DNA from: Pisaster brevispinus
Lineage: Eukaryota > Echinodermata > Asteroidea > Forcipulatida > Asteriidae
DNA length: 64,000 bases
NCBI GenBank assembly: GCA_023634235.1
Contig: JAMKCF010000016.1
Coordinates: forward strand, 8,231,366 to 8,295,365
Direction: 5' to 3'
Position 1 is the first letter of the stretch, and the number at the start of each line of letters is the position of its first letter. The notes beneath the pieces were generated by a model. That model worked only from the letters and a program-made list of their open reading frames with translations, ran no database searches and had not been told where the DNA came from. The translations under genes were made by a program, and so were the position numbers. Positions 11,901 to 25,500 of the stretch are shown one piece after another.

Positions 11901-14900
11901 GAACAAAATAAAAGACGTCCAGGGAAGAACAAAAGAAAAGACGTCCAGGGAAGAACAAAAGAAAAGACGTCCAGGGAAAAACAAAAGAAAAGTCGTCCAG
12001 GGAAGAACAAAAGAAAAGATGTCCAGGGAAGAAAAAAAAAAAGACGTCCAGGGAAGAACAAAAGAAAAGACTTCCAGGGAAGAACAAAAGAAAAGACATC
12101 CAGGGAAGAACAAAAGAAAAGACGTCCAGGGAAGAACAAAAGAAAAGACGTCCAGGGAAGAACAAAAGAAAAGTCGTCCAGGGAAGAACAAAAGAAAAGA
12201 CGTCCAGGGAAAAACAAAAGAAAAGTCGTCCAGGGAAGAACAAAAGAAAAGATGTCCAGGGAAGAAAAAAAAAAAGACGTCCAGGGAAGAACAAAAGAAA
12301 AGACTTCCAGGGAAGAACAAAAGAAAAGACATCCAGGGAAGAACAAAAGAAAAGACGTCCAGGGAAGAACAAAAGAAAAGACGTCCAGGGAAGAACAAAA
12401 GAAAAGTCGTCCAGGGAAGAACAAAAGAAAAGATGTCCAGGGAAGAACAAAAGAAAAGACGTCCAGGGAAGAACAAAAGAAAAGACGTCCAGGGACGAAC
12501 AAAAGAAAAGATGTCCAGGGAAGAACAAAAGAAAAGTCGTCCAGGGAAGAACAAAAGGAAAGATGTCCAGGGAAGAACAAAAGAAAAGACGTCCAGGGAA
12601 GAACAAAAGAAAAGACTTCCAGGGAAGAACAAAAGAAAAGACGTCCAGGGAAGAACAAAAAAGACGTCCAGGGAAAAACAAAAGAAAAGACGTCCAGGAA
12701 AGAACGCAAGAAAAGTCGTCCAGGGAAGAACAAAAGAAAAGATGTCCAGGGAAGAACAAAAGAAAAGACGTCCAGGGAAGAACAAAAGAAAAGATGTCCA
12801 GGGAAGAACAAAAGAAAAGACGTCCAGGGAAGAGCAAAAGAAAAGATATCCAGGGAAGAACAAAACAAAAGATATCCAGGGAAGAACAAAAGAAAAGACG
12901 TCCAGGGAAGAGCAAAAGAAAAGATATCCAGGGAAGAACAAAAGAAAAGATATCCAGGGAAGAACAAAAAAAAAAGACGTCCAGGGAAGAACAAAAGAAA
13001 TGTCGTCCAGGGAAGAACAAAAGAAAAGATATCCAGGGAAGAACAAAAGAAAAGACGTCCAGGGAAGAACAAAAGAAAAGACGTCCAGGGAAGAACAAAA
13101 CCCCCAGAGAGAGCTGGAGTGGATGATCTGGGAACGGGTGTCACAGGGGGTGTCTTGGGTAGTTAGTTCAAACGCCACGAGAAACCCAACTTATGTTCAA
13201 GTTCAAATCCAACCCGTCTACTCATTATTAAAACTTTCCCAAACCAACAACACACACTATCGGCCTGCTCCCCCTCCCCTTGAGGTGGGGGAACTTGAGC
13301 TCCAAACCCCGTCCAACCTTTTTTATTACCTGTTTTATAAAATGTGTTTCTTTCTCTAATTACTTTCCCTCACTTTTCAAATTTTAGTATTCAGTTTCAT
13401 TCATCTGTCATAGCTTCGTTTGTTAAACCTACCGTTATTCCTTCAAATTCAAGATTAGATAACTCCTCCACTAATCTTTCCCGTAAATGATGAGTGTTGT
13501 CGTAGTCGAAATCTTCAATTTTAACGGAGGAGTTTTCCGAGGCCAGTTGCTCTGCCATGCTGTGCAGGGCTAGAGCCACCGCCCAGACGGCATCGTAACC
13601 AAACGGTGCAAACTCCAAACCAGCATACGCATGCCCGTCTGTAAAGGTGGTGTACACCTCATTGTATTGTCTTGCATTCTGTGATCGTGAGTACATTTGA
13701 TTGACAATAACAGTCTGATTAATAACACAAGAATTCAAAGGGGAACTCATTTCTTGAGAGTCGTATGCAGTGTCTTACTCTTCAAACTGACATTAACAAA
13801 CTGAAGTTACGATACTTAAAAAAAAAGGGGGAAATTCATACCACCCTCTAATTTTAAATTAACACTTAGGCTACACAACCAACCTAGGTGGTGATGTTTC
13901 AGTCAAAGCAACTACCAACGGTTCACGTTTGGCAGGGATTTTGTGTATGGAAGTTCATTGTGCTCGTTTTGATCTGGCAAATCGAAACAACAAAATAGAG
14001 TAAATGAGAGGACATTTTCTTGCCCATGGTTGATACACTCTAAAATATCCCATGTCAAAACTGACTCGGAGCTCGGGTTCCGGGCCCTGACCCATTTATG
14101 GATCAGGATGACACGGAAACGGGTTTAGAAATTAGATTTTAGCTTGGATCCTGCGTCAGTTTTACCCATTTCTGTGTGATTTTGACACAAACTCTATGTC
14201 AAACGGGCTGAAAAATGGGTCAGGTCACTTGGGATTCGGAACTGGGTCAAATTCTGACCCAGAGATTTTAGAGTGTATTTCAGACGTGCCTTCAAGGAAC
14301 AAATACATAAAAGCAAGCTTAAAGATTTTAAGTGTTCACACTTTACCCCGATTAACACAAATCAAGCAGGCCATATACTTCGATCTTGTAAGGACAAGAG
14401 GCCAACTTCTTTGGTGAAGGGCATCTCTTAGAGGGAAGTGTGTAGGAAAATTTCAAAGGTCACAAAGACAAATTACCGGCCGTATGGAAGCAGTTGCCTC
14501 TGGTGGCTCCGTAATAATATGTCAGACCTGTACCCGATTTCATGGCTCTGCTTACCGCCGAATTCTGCGTTTGCGATCACCATTCTTCGCTTACAGGGCG
14601 AGCGCCGAATTCATGTCGTCTAGTAACGTGAAGTACGCACGCACACAAGCGAAAAATGCATGGGCCCAATTTCATGGTTCTGCTTTACCGTAAGCAAAGA
14701 ATCGGCGGTTATAAGGAAGCAGGGAATTCTGCGGTTAGGTCAAGCGTATTTCACAGGTTAGCAGGGATACTCTGCTTGTGCGCGTGCAAAGTCCACGTTA
14801 CCAGGCATCATGAATAAGTTCTTCACTTGCACAGTTTGTCCAGCAATTCGGCGCTTGCCCTGTAAGCGAAGAATGGTGACCGTAAGCGCAGAATTGTGCG

Positions 14901-16487
14901 ATAAGTAGAGCCATAAAATTGGGCCCTGCTAACCTGCGAAATATGCCTGACGTAAGCGCGGAATGCCCTACTTCCGTAAGCGCCCATTATTTGCTTACGG
15001 TAAGAGGGCCATGACATTGGTACCTGATCATGTGTTGTTCCTTTAAAATGTATACAGTAAGTAAGTACGGAATCTAATATAACGAGAAGGAAATTGCATT
15101 ACCAATCCAGATACAGTGTAGTTATTGTCCTCCCGGAGATCCAGAAACACCGTCCCTACGTAGTTCTTTGCCACTGCGTACATCTCTTCCTCAGTGCAAC
15201 CAAATGAGACATTCTTCCACCAGTCAATGCTATTCCAGCTCTCCAGCATCCAAACGTATTTGCTGCCATACATTCCCATTCGGTACGCCTTGCAAGAAGG
15301 GGTAAATTCAAAATCATACTAAGTTTGACTAACAATGTAGAGCGTCACCAATAGTTTGTCAAAGAGTTTGTCACACAAAATTACGACAAAATCCAGTTTA
15401 ATTGTTTTTTTTCTGCGGGAGATGTTTTTCTAGGCATGGAATTTGTAGTTTCTGAGAGCGTTCTTGAAGATTATCTTTTTCTGACAAACTCTAGGTGGCG
15501 CACTATATTACGAATCGCTCGTTTTATAGGGACATTTCGCCCTCAAACGTCGTTATACACATTGGTTGCACATATCAAAAGAATATTTCGTAGAAATATA
15601 ATATTTAGGTCAAAGGTCCCATGTTACCTTCATAAAATCTCTTTGATGGTTACGGTACTACGGGGTCAAGACTACTAGCTAAAAACACGGTAAATTCATC
15701 CACGGTCGCGAAACCCAAGAGTCCCTTACCTCACAAAATACCTGCTGAAGGCCATCCTCGTAAGCGCTTGCAACGATAATGCGGGCGTCTTTTTCCTGTT
15801 GTGGTTTTTACAAAGGTTAAAACATTGGGATGAGTGACATCATTCATCACTTCGTTCGTTTCATGGCCGAATACGACCGTGCGGAAAAACGAGCACATCA
15901 TTGTAAACTGCAACTATAAAAGAAGGTACTCCAAGGTTGTATGCAGTTTTGTGATCCACTAATTCTCCAATAGATAGAGTCTTTATGACGATGAAAACAA
16001 AACTACAAGTCTCTAGCCTCAGGTTAAATTGGTGTAAAATGCCACTTTGTTTCATACCCTTCAATTTAGTTAATTCCTGAACAATGATGACACTAAATGA
16101 ACACGGCAATGAATTCAAAATTTTGATTGCCACTGCCAATTCTTCATTTATCTACAGACTGATTTGTTTTTGAAATTCAATGGCCTCAGTTTCAAATTTA
16201 GCTTTATGGATGAATATGAAAGAAAATGGCATTTAACACCATTTTACCCTGAGGTTGGACACTTGTAATTTTCCCCACTTTCATGAGGACTGTATCTTTA
16301 CAAAAATGAGTGCATCATAAAACTGAAGTTGATCTTGGAGACCCTCTTAAAATATGTTGACGTCTTCTTGAATACGTACCTTTATATTTCGGAGCTGTAC
16401 CTTAGGCGTTTCTCCAGCATTAAACGACTCCTTGGCGACCAGTGTTAAATTGTGTACGGCTAAATCTTCAGAAAATGTATTTATTGC

Positions 16488-16533
<46 letters not shown>

Positions 16534-19500
16534 GTAAATAAATAAGCAAACAAACAAAAATCTCATTACTCATCACGGGAAAGCTCCATAAAAATATGCC
16601 GAAATTTTGCCGCAAAAACTCAGAAAGTATTCCATCCTTTTCACTGAGTGTGTGTGTGTTTACATTGAATTACTTGGGTCATTAAACTTAATAAATGAGC
16701 AGATGATCTGCATGGGGCAGTCAGCAGACTTAATGTTGCATGATCCAATTATGTCCACTGTTTGGAAAAGAAATTACATAGAGATCTCAGGTGTTAGTTG
16801 CCAGAGAAAATGTATGTTTCAGTCTGGCCTCTTTCTTTGATGGAGCTTTCTCGTAATGATTTGCTGTTAATTTCAAAACGATTGACGATTTTATTTGCAT
16901 CAATTACATCATCTCAAAAGCGCATGTGTTACAACCTTTTTAAGTTAAACAAGGTTTAAAATTGTTAAATAAAATAAATTGTCGTAAATCATGCACCTTG
17001 GTTTTATATTCTATTCACAATTCCCTATCATACTTGGGCCATTAAAAGTCCCAAATCGGTGCGGTGCCCCACCAGTCTGCTATCTTCCGGAAGGTTTTAA
17101 GTACCATTTGAATGTCACAAATTACGTCACTGTGCGAGCTTTTAAATAATCCAGTATAACAAACTTAAGGACTGGTAGTACCGAAAATAAATGATTGGTT
17201 TCAATCTGTGTCCGAAGTTTTCACATACACTAAAAAAAACAACTCCCAGGTCAGCATTGGCCTAGACTTGACTCAAGTCCAAATCCCATGCAAGGCCCTT
17301 CCTTGCCTCATCGTCAGAAAACTATTGTTTTGCACTCTACATTCCCCAACCTGCGATCGCGACCGCCATAGCTACATGTTGTCGGTGAGGGCGCACTGGT
17401 ATTATATGTCTGTACTGTGGGGGTGCACCACACTAAATGGACAAATATTCATGCGCCAAGCTCATTATCATAATTTGTATACCCACATAATTTTTTTAAT
17501 TATAACGTTTTGGGGGTCGTGCAAAACCCATTAATAGAATGTGTAATTTTAAGAATCTATCACAACCTGGGGGTTGTGTTTCAACTTTTGGGGAGACTTG
17601 ATAAATGTAGGCGTTTAAGTTGGCCCTATTTTACTTGGCAAGTGAAGAAGTGCTTCACGAAAACTGGCAGCAAGTCGGGGGTGTTTTTACTGGGGTTGCT
17701 AGCAAAAATTCAAAACGGCTGACCTGCCAAAAATTGAAAAGAATTCTGAAGTTTAGTTATCCGAAAATATGTCTGATTAGTTTTCAAGAGGCTGAGACAC
17801 TTACACGATTTTTTGAGTATTTTTGAATATTTATCATTTAGCATTGGTGCGCCCTGTGGCTGCATGCTGGCGCGTTACATGTGTGTTAGGGACCTCGCAC
17901 GAGAAAGGGACTTGAATAAAGTCTAGCATTGACCTGGTTCTGTGTCCAGGGGGGGGGGCTGACCATTTTCTGGGTCAGTGTGACCCAGAATCTGCGTCAA
18001 ATTGACGCAGAATCTGATCGAGCTAAATCCCATTTATTGTTATTTTTTGTTTACCAGTTACCGGTTCAGATTGACTTGGGAATTGGCCAGGGGTTCTCAG
18101 ACCCAGAAATCTAAGTCAATTTTGACCGAGACTTTTTAGAGTGTAATTTGCATCATTATTGAATGTGTGTAGCTGTATATTTGCGTGTATCAGTGACAAC
18201 AGAAAGACTGATAGTTGAACAGTACCTTTTAATTAAGTGCAAGGGAGGGGGGGGGGCGGGGATGAAGAACAGGAGCTTGTTCATTTATTATTTAACAAAA
18301 AGCATTGGCATTTGGAAATAAAAGCTTTACACGAACACTAAACCTTCGTAATCGGGTATTAAAACAAAAATGGTTGACTCGTGCACTTGTTGAGTTGAAA
18401 ATAGTCTGTAGTAGCGTTACACGCCCCCTCAAAATGGCTGACCCCTCAAAATGGCCGACTCGTGACGAAGGCCGTATCCGAATTAACAGCTACAGCTACG
18501 GCTACGACTGTTGCTAAGGGTCATGCTAAGGACGTGATAACGCGGCAATCTAGCCGTAGCCGAAGCTGTAGCCGTCAATTCGGACACGACCTTTACACTT
18601 GTTAAAATAGTCTGGTTACCAAAAAGTATTTTCCCGTAAACTATAAAGTCTTCGCAATCAGGGAACAAGGGGGCTGGGGACGGCTGACTGACGACTTACT
18701 GTTGTGAAGTACTCATTGTTGTCGTGTATGACGGCAACTCTCTCCCATCCGTACTCCTTCAAGATGGCAATCCGGGGAGCATTCAGTCCGGATTGTGCCG
18801 GATTGGTCCGGAAGAAGTACGGGAAACGGCCTCGAAATGACAAGGCGTCGGATGCGGAGCTTGATGAAACCTGAAAACAAACAAGGGTCGTAGACAAACC
18901 GCCAGATAATCGAATGGTCGCAGAAAACAAAATACAAGGGTATCTCTTCGCTGATCCCACCAAGTGACCTATTTGTCGAAAAACACATAAAAACTCGTGC
19001 GAACGACTTTTCCATTTTCACGAATTGAGTTATTTGTTAGACCTATTGAAGCGTAGTGTCTTCACGAAGTATTTTTTATTATTCTCAGTATTGTGGTAAT
19101 CGAAGAAAGCAATAGAGATACTTGTCATTTCCAAAAGGCTAATAGTACAGCAATTCAGTCATATCCATTTCACCCGAGGAATGATCATGTACTTTACAAT
19201 CAAAGAGTTTTCAGATTTTTTTTCATAATTTTCTAATTCAATTCACCTAAAAATTTATTTCCACACTCAATTCACAAAATAATGGAGCACAAGTAATAAT
19301 AAAAGAACATAATTACGCAAGAAGGCAATGTCCAGGCATTACGAGAAAGCTCCATTAAAGAATTTATGAGTTTCGGCCACAAAAACTCGGAAACTATTCA
19401 TTCCTTTCACCCATATAGGCGTGTTTACATTGAATTACTTTGGTCAATTTATTTTAGTTTAACGTTGTTTATGAACATGAAAATGATATATATTGTTGGG

Positions 19501-22500
19501 AGTGTAATAAGAAAAAAAAAAGAACAAACAAAACATGAAAGAAAAACAATTCATTAATACAGCGAAGAAAACCCGAGAATTAAACTTGACATCAGCCTCC
19601 AGTTACTTGAAAAAATTAAGAATTTGTGCCCATCTCCGGTCAACAAACTTAAGTAACCGCGTGTTTTCGTCACACGATGATCATCGCCAGACGCTGTTAT
19701 TGCCAAACACTAAGCCTTTTTTTCTAGCAGTCTATGGTCGTTGAGGCGTCAGCGTTCTCTATAAGCTGCGAGCGATTTTTTTAGTAGTTGCACATTATTC
19801 AGTCGTGGATTTACATAAGAGGTTTAAGACCAAATGAGCATCCTTGTCCCAAGGTTTTAATTTTGTTTCAATAAAAATTTACAAATTATTTGTGTAGTTA
19901 TTATAAAAACTAAAGCTCATTTTACAAAAAAATGGAATGATTTTTTCACCCAGATTTTTTTCATTTGTTCTTTTCATTATTGGCAAATGAGAAGCCAATT
20001 TAGGGTTTTATACAGGATTGGTAAGGATAAAAATATCACTGTTGAATTTAAGTCTGGAAAGCTTACTGATTGTGCCTTGCGCCCTATGCCGGGCCCACGA
20101 CGAAATGTTCTTGTGCGTTATGTGGTTCAAACAGATAACCATTCAATTTCACAATCCAACCCGATCGAAAAGCCAAGTTCAAATGCGCAGCAGGTTTTTC
20201 GAAAAATTACCTCTTGTTACACCCACTCTTCTTTATATGGAATGCCGACTTCCCACTGCTTTAAAATAATGTCTCGTTATTGGCCTAGGAATGAAATGAA
20301 GCGTACAAAAAATGGCTCCAACAATGGGGGACGTTTGGGACGCTAGGTGGCAGCAGACTTACCAGGTAAATCCATTATTCTTGGTAATGTTCGCATGCTC
20401 AGAACTACGTAAACAATGGAAGTTTACCTGGTAAGTCTGCTGCCACCTAGCGTTCCAAAGTCTCCCATTGACATTTTACTAGGAAACGGTGCTCTCAAAT
20501 CCCTTCGAAGGCCAACAGACTGGAAAGAAAAGTAACAAATACATTATGAAAACAAAATTGCTCTAGTGTAAACGGGTGGGAAAAGTAATCAACAACTTGA
20601 TTGATGTACGATGCCGCGCGGAAGAATGAAGAGTGTTAAGAGGAGCGTGGAATTGCTCGTCAACAGCAAGGAAAATCTCAAGTGTGCACCGATTTAGTTA
20701 TTACAGGTAGTGTACTTAGGTTGCTACATAAGCCCATTAGTGCAACTAAAAGTATAAATTGCTTCGATGTAAGTATACGGTCGGCGAACATTGTTTTGGG
20801 GGAGATGTTTGGCAAACCTTGTTTTTGGCAAGTCTCTCGTTTTTCGCGAACCTTGTTTTTCGAAGAACATGTTTCGTTAACAATGTGTATTGAAAGTGAC
20901 TGGTAAACCTTGTTGTTTGCAGTAGTATTTTTTTATGAAAATGTTTTCATATTCTTTAAGAATTTTACTGTTGTAAAGCACACAAGGGTTGGATCAACGT
21001 ATTAAAAGCCACTAAATTAACATTATGTGTATTCCTAAAATAAAATTGTGAACCTAACCTAAATTGATGAAACAAGCAAATAATTTGACGCACAGTCATG
21101 TCATGAGAAATATATTTGGCTATAGACCGTATTGAATATGACGTCACCATTCAAATATCTGCCCTACAACACGGCGTCTAGCGTGTGCGTGATGGTGTGC
21201 GTGCGTGTGCCGTAGAAATCAAACCGGGAACGCTGCGTGCTTCATTGATGTACGCGTTTAGACGCGCATACGGTTTGCCCTACAAGATGGCGACTTTCAT
21301 AGCAACAAAGGGGTCATTCAAAACGGTCTATAGAGCCATTGAAAAGTCATCCTTCGAAAAAAGCATAAAGTTAATATAAACAAGCGATTGCAGCCAACAA
21401 TTTGAAAATCATTTGTTACTTTACCTACGGTCCGTAGCCAAACATCTTTCCCATGACATACTGTGTGCCGATGCTTGTAGCATCAAAGGCAAAATTTCCC
21501 CAAATGTTTCCCCATATCTACCCTACTAAAATGTGCAACGAAGAGATGACTATTGTACTGCAGCAGAATGTATTGGTATATAAACGTGTAATTAGTGCAA
21601 CATGGGCATTGCTTCGCTTAACAAGACTCATAGCATGGATGAAGCCCTAAGGTGGATCACAATTTCATTACGGGAAAGTTCCATTAAAGAATTTATGAGT
21701 TTTGGCAAACTATTCATCCTTTTCACCAACTAGGTGTGTTTACATTGAATTGATTGTGTCATTAAACGTAATGGAAGAGCAGTTAATCTGCCTGGGGCAG
21801 TTAGCAGCCCTACTGGTTTGTGCATGATCCAATTGTGTCCACTGTTTGGAGAAGGAATTACAGGGAGGTATAACAGGAGTGACTGTCAGACGAAAAGGAT
21901 GTTTAATTTGAGCCTCTTTCTTTATTGCAGGTTTTCCGTAATGTTTTTCTATTCGGCGTATTTTGATACCAGTGGGGCACAGCGAACTTTCCGAATCCTT
22001 CACCCCAACCACACGTGTTAAAAATCGTACGTTTTTTTCTCTTCGCAATTTGTTAAATTTAAAGCATTAAAAAATCGAGAGAAAATGACAGTTTTCAAAA
22101 CAAAGCTCCAACAAAAATGCTTGCAACTATTAATAGGTAAATTATTAAAATTTTGATCGAGCCTTACTTCAAAGTACGTTGCCAAAATCTACACTGGTTT
22201 TACATGATAAACCACAGACCTACACATTGAGAGAGGTCGCAATTTCTGTAAATATGTGGTGACCGGGGGTTATCAGGTCATGGAAAATGGACCAATGATG
22301 AAAAAGGATCGTGCTGATACGTCAACACATCCCAGCGCCCCTTGGGGCGCTGGAGACGTCGCACAGTCGCGTCGTGCCGCCATATTGCACGTTGAGTCAC
22401 GAACAGTCACGCTGCGTCGTCGTATAATTACACTTTTTGACCATTGTACAGGGGCATCGCATTGTGACAATGTGCCAACGCATTGCACGCAGTGCCGTCC

Positions 22501-25500
22501 TCTTACCGTTGCGTCGGGCCGTCCCATTGACGCATTTTGACTGAACGATTCACTGCTTGCCACTAGGTGGCGCTGTCTTGATCACGCTGATGTTTGTGCA
22601 CCTTTAAGTAAACGCAGCCTGTGTAAGCCTGTTAAATGTTAACCCTCTGAAATGACACAGACCGTCAGGTGCTTTTATTGTCTCAAACTGACACCTGACA
22701 GCGTTTCAATTGTCTTGTCACATCCTTCTAGCAACAAGATTGATGGAACGGACTATGTCAATCACTGGGAGAGAGATAAGACTCCAGAGAGAAACCCCTC
22801 AACTCACCAAGCCGAGAGGACATACTTAAACGAGCCGTGATGTACTTTGCACTGTTAATTGTAACCTCAGGGAGTGCGTTACACTCAGTCTAACAATGGA
22901 AACGGTTGCCAATTACGCGCACGTTTTCAAAGTGGAACGAACGCGGTTAGTGCATGTGGCGCTTGCACAAGTTTGCGAAATTGGGTAAACTCTCTGGGCA
23001 GGTGTTATTAGCTATGTTCGCGAACTTAAACAAGATTGGTGGACAGAAGTGCAAAAGCAGTGACAAGGCAATGAATGTTAGACTAATGTCAACTAACTTT
23101 TGCCTCAAACTAATAAAACTGATACGTAGCAAAGTGTTATAATTGATCGTGTCAAATTGTATTTTTTCACAAATGTGGGCGCAAGTGCAAGGAAAACATA
23201 TTTCATTTTAATTTTAAAAGCAGACGATGTGAGCATGCGTACATGTTTTGAACACGACGCGTTCCGGTTCAAGTTGTTACCGTGACCACATATTAAAATC
23301 GTTCGCGCCAACGGAACGCTACCCAGGGCCCAATTTCATTTAGAGCTACTTAAAACACAGAAAGTAGCTCAGCACAACACAATTAAGCTTACCAAGATAA
23401 GGATACCAGCCAAACTACCATGTCACTTGTACAATTTGTGACTGCGATCCTAATCATTTCGGCTAAGCAGAAAATTAATAGCCTAAGCAATATTTTCAGC
23501 TTTAGCAGCTCTATTATATTGTGCCCAGGTCTGCACCCCTCGACGCCGAAATATAATAGGCGAGTTGTCCCGCACCCGTACAAGGAGCGTTGGACTAATG
23601 ACATGGAAAACACTTCAGCTTATTGGTAAAATTTATCGATGGTTATTGAATATTCCTGCTGATGGTCACGTTGCAACATCAATGTTTGAGTTGGTTTAAT
23701 ATCAACTGCTGCCAGGCCCGTGAGAACAAATTTTTGCAAAGGGGTGCTGGGTTTTTTTCAAAGACAATTGTCGTATACGGCGTATGGTCCGGGCCCGCTT
23801 AAGTTCTTAAAATGCTCTTTCGTACAATCAGAGACACGATTTGGCACATAAATCTCTCCTTGGGGGGGGGGGGGGGGCAGGAATATTCTTAGTGTAATTT
23901 GCAAAATGACTACCCCAAAATGACGAGGCGATGTTGGTTGGAAAGATATTTAGTTTTTCGAGACTCTTGCAGTAAATTACTAAAACCGTGGCTCAAACTG
24001 AAAAATATTTCCAATGCTAGTTGTTTACGTACATTTATCGTCCTTTCGTTAATATTGTCATTGGATAACGGAATATGTCATGTTTAGAAGTGATAAGACC
24101 CAAGGGAGCAATAAGTGTCCTCGTAAATTTGTTATAAGGATGAACACATTAGTTTTTGAAGGCTTATCCCTGGCATCAAATGCTCACTGATCAATTGCTT
24201 ATAGTCATACGTTTTTGACATTTAATACCATGATGATGAACGAAACATTACATTAAAGCTAAATAATTTCATCCTTATTAGCATTTTACCAGTCAGGGGA
24301 AATTAATAACTAGTAATGATTGCCATTGACTTGAACAAAGCATACCGATGGCTAGTTAGTTTTATTTTGATGTCACGTTTTTTTCTACAAGCACAAGCTG
24401 GTGAGAGTTTCCCTCCGCATGTTACAGTGTATCGCTTTGGGCGACTGGGCTGTCCAGTGGCTAAAAGGTAGCCACTGGACCGCCCAGCCGCTCAAAGCGA
24501 TAGAATGTTGAGCAGGGTTTCTTCATTTTTATGTTCATGATTTTATTTAAATTTTGCTCATTAAATTGTCAGTTTAAAATGTATAGCCATTCCACCGAAA
24601 TGTTTTTGATGTGGAAACAAGTGATGTAAAAAAAATAATAATAAAAATCCCCTAAAATTGCACCCACGTTAATCTCACATTAGCTGATGGCCAAAAGGTG
24701 CCCGGAAGCTCAATGGTGACCTTTTCGTCGCCAGACTTGCACGGTCTTTTGAACGTGACCACAGGGTACCCAGTCAACCTATTGCTTACTCCATTATGGT
24801 CCAAAAACCTTCGTGGTCTGGATATTTTTGACCCCATTCCTATCGCTCGAGTTTGCTGAAAAGATGTTTAGTTTCAAGACTCGTGCAGTAAATTACTAGA
24901 ATTCTGGTTCAAATGTTATAATATTTTCAAGGCTAGTTGTTTACATACAATTATCGTACCTTTCGTTAATATTGGCATTAAATAACAGAATATGTCAGGT
25001 TCAGAAATGATAAGTCCCAAAGGGAACAATAAGTGCCTCTCGTTAACGGCTACCGGTAATTTTTATTGCGATTTTTTTTGTATAAGCATGAACAAAATAT
25101 TTGTAAAGGCTTTGTAGATCATTATTAATTTCCCCATTTCTCAGTTGACTTGTTGTGAAATGATAATAACGATGAAATTATTTAGCTTGAATGTCAACTT
25201 CTTTCATCATCATGACAATGTCAAACAACTTATGACAGCAATAAAACAGTGAGCATCTGAGGCCAGGTAAAAGCATTTGAAAACTATTGTGTCTTAAACT
25301 GACACCAGTCAGCGTTTCAATTGTCTTGTCACATCCTTCTAGCAACAAGATTGATGGAACGGACTATGTCAATCACTGGGAGAGAGATAAGACTCCAGAG
25401 AGAAACCCCTCAACTCACCAAGCCGAGAGGACATGCTTAAACGAGCCGTGATGTACTTTGCACTGTTAATTGTAACCTCAGGGAGTGCATTACACTCAGT

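Noticed and set aside
11697..13359. Five long open frames (401-493 codons) on both strands
   Set aside because: All are translations of the 26-bp minisatellite; three units give a 26-residue period and no unique sequence supports a gene.
24652..24837. Minus-strand 61-codon frame between the duplicated blocks
   Set aside because: No family recognised; no promoter, splice or repeat context makes it an exon or gene.
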